A program made the translations under genes and the position numbers. Under the pieces are notes generated by a model. It saw only the letters and a program-made list of their open reading frames with translations, was not told the origin of the DNA and did not search any database. From assembly GCF_003933245.1 (NCBI RefSeq), contig NZ_QUSX01000001.1:310001-374000 (forward strand): a DNA stretch of 64,000 nt. Reading direction: 5' to 3'. This DNA comes from Maribacter algicola (GTDB lineage: Bacteria; Bacteroidota; Bacteroidia; Flavobacteriales; Flavobacteriaceae). Below are positions 1-9,511 of the stretch, piece after piece (the stretch's first letter is position 1; every line of letters begins with the position of its first letter).

Positions 1-131
1 CCAACACCCCTACTTACCACAATTTTTTCCAATTTTGGAACTTGCATTACGTTTTTGTAACCAAATTCTTCGGTCAAGGCCGCTATAACACGGTCCTTAT
101 ATTCTTTCTTTAATCTTGCAACGTAAGCCAT
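1..131 (-). CDS. rplE: 50S ribosomal protein L5, partial (3' end beyond window)
   Basis: Only the first 43 codons lie in the window; the gene is on the minus strand and continues past position 1. The ATG at 131 opens a peptide beginning [20 protein letters not shown], which matches the N terminus of bacterial L5. L5 binds 5S rRNA in the central protuberance of the large subunit. It starts 2 bp after the rplX stop codon, the usual S10-spc order, so it is co-transcribed with the cluster. Confidence 0.93.
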   Translation of the reverse strand, partial: MAYVARLKKEYKDRVIAALTEEFGYKNVMQVPKLEKIVVSRGV

Positions 132-133
132 AA

Positions 134-448
134 CTAAATTACTTCATTTGATTTCTTGGAAACCCTAACTTTTTTTCCATCTCTAACCTCGAAACCCACT
201 CTTGTGGTCTCACCGGATTTTGAGTCGATCAATGATAGGTTGGAAATGTGAATTAAAGCTTCCTTTTTCACGATTCCACCCTGAGGGTTTTGAGCACTAG
301 GCTTCTCATGTTTGGAAACAACATTGACACCCTCTACAATCGCTTTATTTTTTTCAAGATTTACGGACATTACTTTTCCTTCGGAACCTTTATGGTCTCC
401 AGAAACAACCCTTACCGTATCTCCTGTTTTTATCTTTAACTTCTTCAT
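134..448 (-). CDS. rplX: 50S ribosomal protein L24
   Basis: 104 residues, normal length for L24. The N terminus ([20 protein letters not shown]) carries the KOW motif that contacts 23S rRNA, and L24 is an early assembly initiator of the large subunit. It lies between rplN and rplE in the standard order, 12 bp after rplN and 2 bp before rplE, so it is part of one transcript read right to left. Nothing unusual is seen. Confidence 0.97.
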   Translation of the reverse strand: MKKLKIKTGDTVRVVSGDHKGSEGKVMSVNLEKNKAIVEGVNVVSKHEKPSAQNPQGGIVKKEALIHISNLSLIDSKSGETTRVGFEVRDGKKVRVSKKSNEVI

Positions 449-460
449 CTTATCAACTAA

Positions 461-829
461 TTATAGTACCTCAGGGGCCAATGAAACAATTTTCATGAAC
501 TGCTTATCCCTAAGCTCTCTTGCTACAGGACCAAAAACACGTGTACCGCGCATTTCTCCAGCAGGGTTCAATAACACACATGCGTTGTCATCGAAACGGA
601 TATAAGAACCATCAGGTCTTCTAACCTCCTTTTTGGTCCTTACTACCACAGCAGTGGAGACAGCACCCTTCTTGATACCTCCATTTGGAGTAGCTTCCTT
701 TACAGTAACTACTATCTTGTCACCTATAGAAGCATATCTCCTCTTTGTACCACCAAGAACACGGATAGTCAAAACTTCCTTGGCTCCGGTATTATCTGCA
801 ACCTTTAATCTAGATTCTTGCTGTAACAT
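461..829 (-). CDS. rplN: 50S ribosomal protein L14
   Basis: 122 residues, the canonical L14 length. It starts [19 protein letters not shown], a near-invariant L14 N terminus, and contains the conserved basic stretch [16 protein letters not shown]14 sits on the interface side of the large subunit and contributes to an intersubunit bridge. Gene order is rpsQ-rplN-rplX with 3 bp between the rpsQ stop and this start. The start is fixed by conservation. Confidence 0.98.
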   Translation of the reverse strand: MLQQESRLKVADNTGAKEVLTIRVLGGTKRRYASIGDKIVVTVKEATPNGGIKKGAVSTAVVVRTKKEVRRPDGSYIRFDDNACVLLNPAGEMRGTRVFGPVARELRDKQFMKIVSLAPEVL

Positions 830-832
830 AAC

Positions 833-1090
833 TTATTTGGCTCTTTCTAAGATTTCTACTAACCTCCAACACTTGGTCTTGCTCATAGGACGTGTCTCCA
901 TAATCTTTACGGTATCACCGATATTACAATCGTTCTTTTCGTCGTGGGCAACATATTTTTTTGTTTTCAAAACGAACTTACCGTACATAGGGTGTTTTAC
1001 TCTCTTAACCTCAGAAACAACAATGGACTTTTCCATTTTGTCACTGGTTACAACCCCAATTCTTTCCTTTCTTAAGTTTCTTTTTTCCAT
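833..1090 (-). CDS. rpsQ: 30S ribosomal protein S17
   Basis: 85 residues, normal length. The N terminus [19 protein letters not shown] and the OB-fold segment [20 protein letters not shown] are typical of S17, a primary 16S rRNA-binding protein. It lies 13 bp downstream of rpmC and 3 bp upstream of rplN, in the conserved rpmC-rpsQ-rplN order. Confidence 0.97.
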   Translation of the reverse strand: MEKRNLRKERIGVVTSDKMEKSIVVSEVKRVKHPMYGKFVLKTKKYVAHDEKNDCNIGDTVKIMETRPMSKTKCWRLVEILERAK

Positions 1091-1103
1091 AAAGCAGAAC
1101 CAA

Positions 1104-1295
1104 TTATTGGTTTTCCCTTTTAGTTAATTCAGTAGCCAATCTTGCAACCGTTCTTCTCACCTTTCTGATCTGAAGAGGGTTTTCCAATGGAGTCACAAAA
1201 TGAGCCATTTTTAAATCTGCATGCTGCTTCTTATACTCTGCAAGTTTTTCCGTAAGTCCATCAACAGACAATTCCTTAATTTCCTGATTTTTCAT
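1104..1295 (-). CDS. rpmC: 50S ribosomal protein L29
   Basis: 63 residues, normal L29 size. It is a two-helix protein starting [20 protein letters not shown], with the conserved C-terminal segment [21 protein letters not shown]29 lies near the peptide exit tunnel and helps form the docking site for signal recognition particle and trigger factor. It is placed between rplP and rpsQ as in other bacteria. Confidence 0.97.
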   Translation of the reverse strand: MKNQEIKELSVDGLTEKLAEYKKQHADLKMAHFVTPLENPLQIRKVRRTVARLATELTKRENQ

Positions 1296-1307
1296 AATTT
1301 CCTACGA

Positions 1308-1733
1308 TTAATTGTCAACTGTATAATCTCTTGCAACAATAAATTTTGTTCTAACCGGAAGCTTTTGTGCCGCTAGTCTAAGTGCTTCCTTTGCAATATC
1401 CATGGACACCCCGGCAATTTCAAACATTACCCTTCCAGGTTTTACAACGGCCACAAAGTATTCTGGAGCACCTTTACCTTTACCCATACGTACCTCCAAT
1501 GGCTTTTTGGTAATAGGCTTGTCCGGAAATATTTTTATCCACAATTGACCTTCCCTTTTCATGTACCTAGTAGCAGCGATACGAGCAGCTTCAATTTGAC
1601 GGGAAGTCAAAAAAGAAGAATCCATAGATTTTATTCCGAACATACCATTAGAAAGTTGATGCCCTCTACCGGCAATTCCTTTCATCCGGCCTGTCTGCAT
1701 TTTTCGGAACTTCGTTCTTTTTGGTTGTAACAT
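1308..1733 (-). CDS. rplP: 50S ribosomal protein L16
   Basis: 141 residues. It starts [19 protein letters not shown] and retains the conserved block [20 protein letters not shown] followed by [21 protein letters not shown]16 helps organise the A-site tRNA region and the peptidyl transferase centre. It follows rpsC by 21 bp and precedes rpmC by 12 bp. Confidence 0.98.
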   Translation of the reverse strand: MLQPKRTKFRKMQTGRMKGIAGRGHQLSNGMFGIKSMDSSFLTSRQIEAARIAATRYMKREGQLWIKIFPDKPITKKPLEVRMGKGKGAPEYFVAVVKPGRVMFEIAGVSMDIAKEALRLAAQKLPVRTKFIVARDYTVDN

Positions 1734-1754
1734 TTTTCTCTACTTCTTTAATTA

Positions 1755-2474
1755 TTACTTTCTTCGACGTGGCTTTCTTGCACCATCTTGCTTTCCAGGT
1801 TTGGAGGCCTGCCCTTTTTGCATCCCAATTAACGGGGAAAGCTCTCGTTTTCCGTAAACCTCACCCTTCATAATCCAAACCTTGATTCCTAATTTTCCAT
1901 AGGTGGTCTGAGCTTCTTGCAATGCATAGTCGATATCCGCCCTAAATGTGGACAAAGGAATTCTTCCTTCTTTGTAAGATTCAGATCGTGCCATTTCAGC
2001 GCCGTTCAATCTTCCTGAAATCTGAACTTTTATTCCTTCGGCGTTCATTCTCATCGCAGCAGCAATGGCCATCTTGATAGCTCTTCTAAAAGAAATCCTA
2101 CTCTCAATCTGTCTTGCAATACTTGCAGCTACAAGATTTGCGTCCAATTCCGGTCTTTTGATCTCGTAAATATTGATCTGAACCTCTTTATTGGTAATCT
2201 TCTTAAGCTCCTCTTTCAATTTGTCAACCTCTTGACCCCCCTTACCAATGATAATACCTGGTCTGGCAGTGGTTACGGTAACCGTAATCAGTTTTAAGGT
2301 TCTCTCAATAATAACCCTTGAAACACTTGCCTTGGAAAGCCTAGCATGGATATATTTTCTAATCTTATCGTCTTCTGCAAGCTTATCACCATAATCCTTT
2401 CCTCCATACCAGTTAGACTCCCATCCTCTGATAATTCCTAGACGATTCCCTATTGGATTTGTTTTTTGTCCCAT
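1755..2474 (-). CDS. rpsC: 30S ribosomal protein S3
   Basis: 239 residues. It starts [20 protein letters not shown] and contains the KH-domain GxxG loop in [19 protein letters not shown] around residues 72-90. The basic tail ends [14 protein letters not shown]3 forms part of the mRNA entry channel and helicase on the small subunit. It abuts rplV with a single base between stop and start, suggesting translational coupling. Confidence 0.98.
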   Translation of the reverse strand: MGQKTNPIGNRLGIIRGWESNWYGGKDYGDKLAEDDKIRKYIHARLSKASVSRVIIERTLKLITVTVTTARPGIIIGKGGQEVDKLKEELKKITNKEVQINIYEIKRPELDANLVAASIARQIESRISFRRAIKMAIAAAMRMNAEGIKVQISGRLNGAEMARSESYKEGRIPLSTFRADIDYALQEAQTTYGKLGIKVWIMKGEVYGKRELSPLIGMQKGQASKPGKQDGARKPRRRK

Positions 2475-2475
2475 T

Positions 2476-2883
2476 CTAGCTCTCTATATTATTGTTAGAT
2501 CCCAAAACCAAGGTTACATGGTTTGAACGTTTTCTTATCCTATGCGCTCTACCCTGTGGCGCAGGACGCAATCTCTTAAGCATTGTACCGCTATCCACAC
2601 GAATCTCCGAAACAATCAAATCAGCATCTTCCAAACTAGCATCCTCATTCTTCGCCTGCCAATTTGCCAAGGCCGAAAGCAACAATTTCTCTAGTTTTCT
2701 AGAAGCTTCTTTAGGATTAAATCTTAATATAGCTAGCGCCTTTTCAACCTTTTCACCACGTACCAAATCGGCCACAAGCCTCATTTTCCTAGGTGAAGTA
2801 GGACAATTGTTCAATTTAGCGAAAGCTACTTTCTGCTTTTCTGCCTTAATTCTTTCGGCCATTTGTTTTTTACGAACTCCCAT
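2476..2883 (-). CDS. rplV: 50S ribosomal protein L22
   Basis: 135 residues with an N-terminal extension ([20 protein letters not shown]) before the conserved core, which begins at [14 protein letters not shown]. The long beta-hairpin of the family is represented by [20 protein letters not shown], which lines the exit tunnel; macrolide-resistance changes in other species map to this loop and no obvious deletion is seen here. The start lies 3 bp downstream of the rpsS stop. An alternative ATG 7 codons in would also be compatible with the family. Confidence 0.95.
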   Translation of the reverse strand: MGVRKKQMAERIKAEKQKVAFAKLNNCPTSPRKMRLVADLVRGEKVEKALAILRFNPKEASRKLEKLLLSALANWQAKNEDASLEDADLIVSEIRVDSGTMLKRLRPAPQGRAHRIRKRSNHVTLVLGSNNNIES

Positions 2884-2886
2884 AGC

Positions 2887-3165
2887 TTACTTCTTTCCTT
2901 TATTCTTTGCACCTGCATGACCCCTAAAAGATCTTGTAGGTGAAAATTCCCCTAATTTATGCCCAACCATGTTCTCCGTTACGAAAACAGGTACAAATTG
3001 TTTCCCATTATGAACAGCAATAGTTAGTCCAACAAAATCAGGTGTAATCATTGATGCCCTTGACCATGTCTTAATAACCGATTTCTTACCAGAAGAAACA
3101 CTGTCCTGAATTTTCTTTTCTAAACTGTAATGAACGTAAGGTCCTTTTTTTAGTGAACGTGCCAT
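2887..3165 (-). CDS. rpsS: 30S ribosomal protein S19
   Basis: 92 residues, normal length. It starts [20 protein letters not shown] and contains the conserved [20 protein letters not shown] and [15 protein letters not shown] blocks. S19 is in the head of the small subunit beside S13 and contacts the large subunit. It lies between rplB and rplV in the standard order. Confidence 0.98.
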   Translation of the reverse strand: MARSLKKGPYVHYSLEKKIQDSVSSGKKSVIKTWSRASMITPDFVGLTIAVHNGKQFVPVFVTENMVGHKLGEFSPTRSFRGHAGAKNKGKK

Positions 3166-3178
3166 TTCTTTCTACTTT

Positions 3179-4003
3179 TTATTTCTTTCTACGTTCTATT
3201 ATATACTTATTGGTACTCTTGGTCTTGGAACGAGTCCTATACCCTTTGGCAGGAATACCTTTTCTAGATCTTGGATGACCACCGGAAGCCCTACCTTCAC
3301 CACCACCCATTGGATGATCCACAGGGTTCATGGCTACTGGCCTAGTCCTTGGTCTTCTGCCCAGCCATCTGCTTCTACCCGCTTTACCGGACACCAATAA
3401 TTGGTGGTCAGAATTAGAAACTGCACCTATAGTCGCCATACAAGAAGACAAAACCAACCTTGTTTCACCAGAAGGCATCTTAACGGTTACAAATTTTCCA
3501 TCTTTTGCCATTAATTGTGCAAAAGTACCAGCACTTCTTGCCATAACCGCACCCTGACCAGGACGCAATTCGATACAAGAAATAATAGTACCCAATGGAA
3601 TCTCGCTTAGAGGCAACGCATTTCCAATCTCAGGTGCAGAACCTGCACCGGCAGAAACTTGTTGGTCCACCTTTAACCCATTTTGGGCAACAACGTATCT
3701 TTTTTCCCCATCAACATACTCCAAAAGTGCTATAAAAGCAGTTCTGTTTGGATCGTACTCGATAGACTTTACCGTAGCGGCAACATCCTGCTTATCTCTC
3801 TTAAAATCGATAACACGGTACCTTCTTTTATGCCCACCACCTTTTTGGCGTATGGTCATCTTTCCTTGACTGTTTCTACCTCCGGACTTTTTTAACGGAG
3901 CAAGTAAGCTCTTCTCCGGCTTATCAGCAGTAATGGCGTCAAACCCGTTTACTACTCTAAAACGCTGTCCAGGAGTGATTGGTTTTAATTTTCTAACTGA
4001 CAT
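3179..4003 (-). CDS. rplB: 50S ribosomal protein L2
   Basis: 274 residues, canonical length. It starts [20 protein letters not shown] and contains the signature [20 protein letters not shown], needed for subunit association and peptidyl transferase centre architecture. The second histidine of the E. coli motif (DHPHGGGEGR) is methionine here, which I believe is usual in this phylum. It sits between rplW and rpsS. Confidence 0.98.
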   Translation of the reverse strand: MSVRKLKPITPGQRFRVVNGFDAITADKPEKSLLAPLKKSGGRNSQGKMTIRQKGGGHKRRYRVIDFKRDKQDVAATVKSIEYDPNRTAFIALLEYVDGEKRYVVAQNGLKVDQQVSAGAGSAPEIGNALPLSEIPLGTIISCIELRPGQGAVMARSAGTFAQLMAKDGKFVTVKMPSGETRLVLSSCMATIGAVSNSDHQLLVSGKAGRSRWLGRRPRTRPVAMNPVDHPMGGGEGRASGGHPRSRKGIPAKGYRTRSKTKSTNKYIIERRKK

Positions 4004-4012
4004 TTCTTGTCT

Positions 4013-4303
4013 TTATAGATTACTGTAAAAATCAATTATATCACCTTCCACAACATCAACAATCGCCTTCTTAGTTGCGTTTGTCTTCCCATGCTGTACA
4101 CCAGTTTTTGTAAATCTGGTCTTTCTTGTTGGCCCATAATTCATCGTTCTAACTTTCTTGACCGAAACACCATAAGTAGCCTCAACAGCATCTTTAATCT
4201 GAATCTTGTTGGCCTTCGGATCAACTAGGAAACCATAACGGTTGTTCAACTCGCCCTCCGCAGTCATTTTTTCCGTTATAATTGGTTTTATCAACACACT
4301 CAT
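4013..4303 (-). CDS. rplW: 50S ribosomal protein L23
   Basis: 96 residues. The conserved start MSVLIKPIITEKMTAEGELN is followed by the segment KIQIKDAVEATYGVSVKKVR. L23 at the tunnel exit is the main docking site for trigger factor and SRP. It is 4 bp downstream of rplD and 9 bp upstream of rplB on the minus strand. Confidence 0.97.
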   Translation of the reverse strand: MSVLIKPIITEKMTAEGELNNRYGFLVDPKANKIQIKDAVEATYGVSVKKVRTMNYGPTRKTRFTKTGVQHGKTNATKKAIVDVVEGDIIDFYSNL

Positions 4304-4307
4304 GATA

Positions 4308-4940
4308 CTACTTATTAGTTAAATTTGATTCGATTCCTTCCAGAGAGCCTTCCAACAATACCACATTTGATGCATTAAGTATTTTGTAAGTGCTTAATTC
4401 TGAATTAGTTATAACATCAGAACCCTTGAAATTACGAGAAGACAAATATACGCCTTTATTTGAACCGCCCAACACTATTAAAGACTTTTTGTTTTCCAAT
4501 CCCAATGACTTTAAAACATTTACAAAATCCTTGGTCTTTGGTGTGTCAAAATCGAAGTCTTCAACTACCATTATCGAATTTTCCTTGGACTTGATGCTCA
4601 ATGCAGATTTTCTTGCCAAACGCTTTAGGTTCTTATTCAGTTTTTGGGTATAATCCTTAGGCCTTGGCCCAAATATCCTACCTCCACCTCTAAAGACCGG
4701 CGACTTTATGCTACCAGCCCTAGCGGTACCTGTACCTTTTTGCTTTTTAATTTTTCTCGTACTACCGGCTATTTCTCCGCGCTCCTTTGCCTTGTGCGTA
4801 CCTTGTCTTTGATGGGCCAAATATTGTTTAACATCCAGATAAACCGCATGTTCATTAGGCTCTATTGCGAATACGCTATCAGAAAGCTCAGCCTTTCTTC
4901 CCGTATCTTTTCCATTTATATCTAATACTGCTACCTTCAT
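4308..4940 (-). CDS. rplD: 50S ribosomal protein L4
   Basis: About 210 residues, family L4/L1e, with the tunnel-lining loop region [21 protein letters not shown] chose the ATG at 4940 ([14 protein letters not shown]) because it overlaps the rplC stop codon as TAATG, a coupling arrangement. A second in-frame ATG at 4949 would add three residues (MAV) and overlap rplC by 10 bp. L4 can act as an autogenous regulator of S10 operons in gamma-proteobacteria; no evidence for that is seen here. Confidence 0.96.
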   Translation of the reverse strand: MKVAVLDINGKDTGRKAELSDSVFAIEPNEHAVYLDVKQYLAHQRQGTHKAKERGEIAGSTRKIKKQKGTGTARAGSIKSPVFRGGGRIFGPRPKDYTQKLNKNLKRLARKSALSIKSKENSIMVVEDFDFDTPKTKDFVNVLKSLGLENKKSLIVLGGSNKGVYLSSRNFKGSDVITNSELSTYKILNASNVVLLEGSLEGIESNLTNK

Positions 4941-5563
4941 TACTGCCATCTTTGAATAGTTACATACCCATTTTTATGACCAGGAACACATCCTTTTAGA
5001 ACTAAAAGGTTTTTCTCCGGAACTACCTTCAAAACCCTAAGGTTTTGCACGGTAACTTTTTCACCACCCATTCTTCCAGCCATTTTCATTCCTTTAAAAA
5101 CCCTAGCCGGATAAGAAGCGGCACCAATAGATCCTGGAGCCCTAAGCCTGTTATGTTGACCATGGGTCGATTGACCAACACCGCCAAAACCGTGTCTTTT
5201 AACAACACCCTGGAAACCTTTCCCTTTGGATGTACCTATGACATCCACAAATTCTCCCTCTACAAACAGGTCAACACCTAGGGTGTCTCCCAATTTATAC
5301 TCTCCTTCAAAACCTTGGAACTCAACGACTTTTTTCTTGGGAGAAGCACCTGCCTTTTTAAAATGACCGGATTCGGCCTTATTAGCACGCTTTTCTGCCT
5401 TGTCATCGAAACCAAGTTGAAGGGCATTATACCCGTCTACCTCTTCGGTTCTGACTTGGGTAACTACACATGGTCCAGCCTCGATAACGGTACATGGAAT
5501 GTTCTTTCCATTCTCGTCAAAAATGCTGGTCATGCCTACTTTTTTTCCTATTAACCCAGACAT
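4940..5563 (-). CDS. rplC: 50S ribosomal protein L3
   Basis: 207 residues. It starts [20 protein letters not shown] and contains the L3 signature region [21 protein letters not shown]3 reaches the peptidyl transferase centre and is one of the two assembly-initiating proteins of the large subunit. Its stop codon overlaps the rplD start. A 225-bp spacer with inverted repeats separates it from rpsJ, unlike the tight packing elsewhere in the cluster. Confidence 0.98.
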   Translation of the reverse strand: MSGLIGKKVGMTSIFDENGKNIPCTVIEAGPCVVTQVRTEEVDGYNALQLGFDDKAEKRANKAESGHFKKAGASPKKKVVEFQGFEGEYKLGDTLGVDLFVEGEFVDVIGTSKGKGFQGVVKRHGFGGVGQSTHGQHNRLRAPGSIGAASYPARVFKGMKMAGRMGGEKVTVQNLRVLKVVPEKNLLVLKGCVPGHKNGYVTIQRWQ

Positions 5564-5788
5564 ACTTAAATTATTAATTACTATTTATTAAAAACTTTTC
5601 AAAAAAATAGGGTCAAAAATAATTCAACCCTGAAATTATTTTATCTCCGTTTTTCCCTCGCCCGCAGCTTAGGACATGTATATACCGCACTTTTTACGGT
5701 ATCTTTTAGACGTTAGGACAGACACTTCGACTACGCTCAGTGTTTGTTTGGCTAGCGATTCTCCTTAAATAAAGAGAATCGAGTCTCA
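5564..5788. repeat. rpsJ-rplC spacer with a REP-like element and several inverted repeats
   Basis: This 225-bp non-coding gap interrupts an otherwise tightly packed ribosomal operon. It contains an 8-bp perfect inverted repeat at 5756-5763/5774-5781 (cgattctc/gagaatcg). Positions 5723-5742 read CACTTCGACTACGCTCAGTG, a sequence I recognise as a dispersed REP-like repeat of many bacterial genomes. A 6-bp stem lies at 5682-5687/5697-5702 (ataccg/cggtat) and a 5-bp stem at 5609-5613/5627-5631 (agggt/accct). None is followed by a convincing T-tract on the minus strand, so I do not call a terminator. The region could hold a secondary promoter or leader for rplC. Confidence 0.6.
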
Positions 5789-6094
5789 CTAAACCTTGAT
5801 CTCCACCTCAACACCACTAGGAAGTTCCAACTTCATTAGGGCATCAATGGTTTTTGATGAAGAGCTATAGATATCCAACAACCTCTTATAAGAACTAAGT
5901 TGAAATTGCTCTCTCGACTTTTTATTTACGTGTGGAGAACGCAATACAGTAAATATCTTTTTATGTGTTGGCAAAGGAATTGGTCCCGTTACAACAGCAC
6001 CGGTAGTCTTTACCGTTTTTACGATTTTCTCGGCAGATTTGTCCACCAAATTGTGGTCGTAAGACTTAAGCTTTATTCTAATTTTCTGACTCAT
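5789..6094 (-). CDS. rpsJ: 30S ribosomal protein S10
   Basis: 101 residues, canonical size. It starts [20 protein letters not shown] and contains the conserved [20 protein letters not shown] segment. S10 belongs to the small-subunit head and is also the NusB partner (NusE) in antitermination of rRNA transcription. It follows fusA by 9 bp in the str-S10 supercluster; tufA, which sits between fusA and rpsJ in E. coli, is absent here. Confidence 0.98.
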   Translation of the reverse strand: MSQKIRIKLKSYDHNLVDKSAEKIVKTVKTTGAVVTGPIPLPTHKKIFTVLRSPHVNKKSREQFQLSSYKRLLDIYSSSSKTIDALMKLELPSGVEVEIKV

Positions 6095-6103
6095 TACCTA
6101 TAA

Positions 6104-8233
6104 TTATGCTGTTATACCTTTTGCCGCCTTGATAACCTCCTCGGAAATATTGGAAGGTGTTTCGGCGTAGTGTGAAAACTCCATGGTGGAAGTTGCCCTA
6201 CCTGAAGAAAGTGTTCTTAAAGATGTTACATAACCGAACATTTCGGACAAAGGTACCGTTGCCTTAACGACCTTAGCACCAGCACGGTCTGACATGTTGC
6301 TCACCTGACCTCTTCTTCTGTTCAAGTCACCAACGATATCACCCATGTTTTCTTCTGGGGTAATTACTTCCAATTTCATGATTGGCTCCAACAATACGGC
6401 CCTTGCAGCTTTGGCAGCGGCTTTATAACCCATCTTAGCAGCCAATTCAAAGGATAGGGAATCAGAATCTACGGGGTGGAATGAACCATCCTTCAAAGTA
6501 ACCTTCATACTATCCATTTCAAAACCGGCCAATGGACCATTTTTCATAGCCTCCCTGAATCCTTTTTCCACAGCAGGTATATATTCCTTGGGAACATTAC
6601 CACCTTTAACCTCGTTTACAAATTCCAGACCTGATTTTTCTTCATCAGTAACCGGCTCCATAGTAAAGACAATATCGGCAAACTTACCACGTCCACCAGA
6701 TTGCTTCTTGTAAACTTCCCTATGGTCCGCAGCCTTTGTAATGGCCTCCTTGTATTCAACCTGAGGTTGACCTTGGTTAACTTCTACCTTAAATTCCCTT
6801 CTCAAACGGTCCACGATAATATCCAAGTGAAGCTCACCCATACCGGAAATAATCGTTTGACCAGAAGCCTCATCCGTTTTCACCTGGAATGTTGGATCCT
6901 CTTCGGCCAATTTTGCCAAAGCCATACCCAATTTATCCACATCCGCCTTAGTCTTTGGCTCAACGGCAATACCGATTACGGGATCAGGGAAATTCATACT
7001 TTCCAAAACAATAGGATGCTTTTCATCAGACATGGTATCCCCTGTCTTGATATCCTTGAATCCAACCGCTGCACCAATATCTCCAGCTTCGATAAAATCG
7101 ATAGCATTTTGTTTATTGGAATGCATTTGATAAATACGAGAGATACGTTCCTTTTTTCCAGATCTATTGTTCAATATATAAGAACCCGCTTCCAATCGAC
7201 CCGAATACGTCCTAAAAAACGCCAATCTTCCAACAAATGGATCCGTAGCAATTTTAAAAGCCAAGGCAGCAAAAGGTTCTTTAGCATCCGGTTTACGTGT
7301 AATAACCTCTCCAGTATCTGGATTAGTTCCTTCTATGGCATCCTTATCCAAAGGAGACGGTAAATACCTACAAACAGCATCCAACAAGAATTGAACACCT
7401 TTATTTTTAAAGGAAGAACCACAAATCATAGGTATAATGGCCCTATCCATAACGGCAGCCCTCAAAGCGGCGTGGACTTCATCTTCGGTAATGGATTCCT
7501 CATCCTCAAAGAATTTCTCCATCAACGCTTCGTCATATTCCGCAACGGCTTCTATCAAGGCAGCTCTGTACTCCTTAACCTCCGCCTTCATTTCTTCAGG
7601 AATATCGATTACATCAAATGTAGAACCAAAATTATCCTCATGCCATACAATAGCCCTATTCTTGGCCAAGTCAACAATTCCTTTAAAGTCTGCTTCCTCA
7701 CCAATAGGCAAAACAATAGGCACGGCATTTGAACCCAACATTTCCTTCACCTGGTTACAAACAGCCAAGAAATTAGAACCCTGACGGTCCATTTTGTTCA
7801 CGAAACCGATTCGCGGAACCTTATAGTTATCGGCCAATCTCCAGTTAGTTTCAGACTGAGGCTCAACACCATCAACCGCACTGAACAAAAAGACCAGTCC
7901 ATCAAGCACACGTAAAGACCTGTTCACCTCCACGGTGAAGTCAACGTGGCCTGGGGTATCAATAATGTTAAAGTGATAACTTTTTGCATCCTCAGTTGGC
8001 TCTCCATTTACTCTAGGAAAAACCCACTCACAAGTGGTAGCAGCTGAAGTAATGGTAATTCCACGCTCCTGCTCCTGCTCCATCCAGTCCATTGTGGCAG
8101 CACCATCATGAACCTCACCTATTTTATGACTAACCCCAGTATAAAAAAGTATACGCTCGGTAGTCGTTGTTTTACCGGCGTCAATATGCGCGGCAATCCC
8201 AATATTTCTTGTTAATCTTAAATCTCTTGCCAT
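6104..8233 (-). CDS. fusA: Translation elongation factor G
   Basis: 709 residues, full length. The GTPase domain has AHIDAGKT (residues 15-22, P-loop), DTPGH (switch II) and NKMD; domains II-V follow, including the domain IV region [14 protein letters not shown] drives GTP-dependent translocation and, with RRF, ribosome recycling. The gene lies between rpsG and rpsJ, 5 bp after rpsG. The C terminus ends [16 protein letters not shown]. Confidence 0.98.
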   Translation of the reverse strand: MARDLRLTRNIGIAAHIDAGKTTTTERILFYTGVSHKIGEVHDGAATMDWMEQEQERGITITSAATTCEWVFPRVNGEPTEDAKSYHFNIIDTPGHVDFTVEVNRSLRVLDGLVFLFSAVDGVEPQSETNWRLADNYKVPRIGFVNKMDRQGSNFLAVCNQVKEMLGSNAVPIVLPIGEEADFKGIVDLAKNRAIVWHEDNFGSTFDVIDIPEEMKAEVKEYRAALIEAVAEYDEALMEKFFEDEESITEDEVHAALRAAVMDRAIIPMICGSSFKNKGVQFLLDAVCRYLPSPLDKDAIEGTNPDTGEVITRKPDAKEPFAALAFKIATDPFVGRLAFFRTYSGRLEAGSYILNNRSGKKERISRIYQMHSNKQNAIDFIEAGDIGAAVGFKDIKTGDTMSDEKHPIVLESMNFPDPVIGIAVEPKTKADVDKLGMALAKLAEEDPTFQVKTDEASGQTIISGMGELHLDIIVDRLRREFKVEVNQGQPQVEYKEAITKAADHREVYKKQSGGRGKFADIVFTMEPVTDEEKSGLEFVNEVKGGNVPKEYIPAVEKGFREAMKNGPLAGFEMDSMKVTLKDGSFHPVDSDSLSFELAAKMGYKAAAKAARAVLLEPIMKLEVITPEENMGDIVGDLNRRRGQVSNMSDRAGAKVVKATVPLSEMFGYVTSLRTLSSGRATSTMEFSHYAETPSNISEEVIKAAKGITA

Positions 8234-8238
8234 TTTAA

Positions 8239-8715
8239 TTAGAATCTAAAGTGGGAAAATGCTTTGTTCGCTTCTGCCATCTTGTGGGTATCGACTCTCT
8301 TTTTCACAGCAGCACCCTCTTCCTTAGCCGCAGCCAAAATCTCGGCAGCCAATTTTTGCGACATTCCTTTCTCGTTACGCTTTCTAGCATAACTGATCAA
8401 CCACTTCATTGCGGTAGAAATTTTTCTGTCCGGCCTAATTTGCATGGGTATTTGAAACGTTGCACCCCCAACCCTTCTACTCCTTACTTCTACATGGGGC
8501 ATTACATTGCTCAATGCATCCTTCCATAACTCGAGCGCAGTTTTCTCGTCATCTGTTTTTTTGGCCTCGACAATATCGATGGCATCATAAAAAACACTAA
8601 ACGCTACTGACTTTTTACCGTCCCACATCATCATATTAACAAATCTTGTTACCAATTGGTCATTGAAACGTGGATCTGGTAAAAGTGGTCTTTTCTTTGC
8701 CTGTCTTTTTCTCAT
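8239..8715 (-). CDS. rpsG: 30S ribosomal protein S7
   Basis: 158 residues. It starts [20 protein letters not shown] and contains [20 protein letters not shown], the strongly conserved S7 block. S7 nucleates assembly of the small-subunit head and lines the E-site. It is 23 bp downstream of rpsL and 5 bp upstream of fusA. Confidence 0.98.
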   Translation of the reverse strand: MRKRQAKKRPLLPDPRFNDQLVTRFVNMMMWDGKKSVAFSVFYDAIDIVEAKKTDDEKTALELWKDALSNVMPHVEVRSRRVGGATFQIPMQIRPDRKISTAMKWLISYARKRNEKGMSQKLAAEILAAAKEEGAAVKKRVDTHKMAEANKAFSHFRF

Positions 8716-8738
8716 TACTTCTTTTTAAAAAGTGTTAA

Positions 8739-9113
8739 CTACTTCTTGGGACGTTTTGCACCATATTTAGACCTACGTTGTGTTCTACCGGCCACACCTG
8801 CTGTGTCCAATGCCCCACGAACGATATGATATCTAACACCTGGTAAGTCCTTTACTCTCCCGCCTCTTACCAATACTATCGAGTGCTCTTGCAAATTGTG
8901 ACCCTCACCAGGAATATAGGCATTAACCTCTTTCCCGTTAGTCAACCTAACCCTGGCAACTTTTCTCATTGCAGAATTTGGTTTTTTAGGAGTAGTCGTA
9001 TATACCCTAGTACATACACCCCTTCTCTGAGGACACGAATCCAAAGCAGCCGATTTACTCTTCTTGGTAATTGTGGCCCTTCCTGTTCGTACTAATTGTG
9101 AAATTGTTGGCAT
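8739..9113 (-). CDS. rpsL: 30S ribosomal protein S12
   Basis: 124 residues, first gene of the str-S10 cluster. It starts [20 protein letters not shown]. The two lysines whose replacement gives streptomycin resistance in other bacteria are present in [13 protein letters not shown] and [13 protein letters not shown], so the allele looks wild type. S12 sits at the decoding centre. A consensus Bacteroidota promoter lies about 45 bp upstream of the start. Confidence 0.98.
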   Translation of the reverse strand: MPTISQLVRTGRATITKKSKSAALDSCPQRRGVCTRVYTTTPKKPNSAMRKVARVRLTNGKEVNAYIPGEGHNLQEHSIVLVRGGRVKDLPGVRYHIVRGALDTAGVAGRTQRRSKYGAKRPKK

Positions 9114-9157
9114 ACTATATAAATATGTATAAAATTTACCCTTTGTTTAAGGGTCGG

Positions 9158-9188
9158 CAAATGTAGTGATATTTCACTATAAAACAAA
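9158..9188 (-). promoter_or_regulatory. Bacteroidota sigma-A-type promoter of the str-S10 cluster
   Basis: On the minus strand the sequence has TTTG (9185-9188), exactly 19 bp of spacer, then TACATTTG (9158-9165). This is a full match to the TTTG-N19-TAnnTTTG promoter described for Bacteroides and Flavobacterium. Transcription should begin near 9150, giving a leader of roughly 35-40 nt before rpsL. The spacer and -7 element overlap a perfect inverted repeat, TAGTGA-tatt-TCACTA, at 9164-9179, and the leader has a 6-bp stem at 9137-9153 (accctt/aagggt on the plus strand). Confidence 0.8.
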
Positions 9189-9511
9189 CCCAACCTTAAA
9201 TATTTTGGAAACTTTTTTATGAACCCTTTTCTTCTGCGTTCCCAAATAAAAAAAAGTTCATACAAGTGCTCCAAAACGTCATAATTTTTGAATATTCCTG
9301 AAAAAACTTTCTTTTTCCCTCTTTTAGAAATTGTAATTAATTACAGAATTCTCAATATTTGAGCTGTTATATTACATTATAGAAAATCCAATTAGTGTTT
9401 AATCTATAACTCCTAAGAATACTTAGGCTTCTTAAAGTTTTATTAAAATTCCCTTGGATTATTAACGCCATTTTGTGATTTTTGCTGCTAGCTAATTCAA
9501 ATAATTAAAAA
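9189..9511. other. Divergent intergenic region between rpsL and susC
   Basis: Together with the rpsL promoter this gives a 398-bp AT-rich gap between two divergently transcribed operons. No open reading frame of convincing composition is present. I could not pick an unambiguous TTTG/TAnnTTTG pair for the susC side, so its promoter is unassigned. No FecI/FecR-type regulator pair adjoins the SusC gene. Confidence 0.5.
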
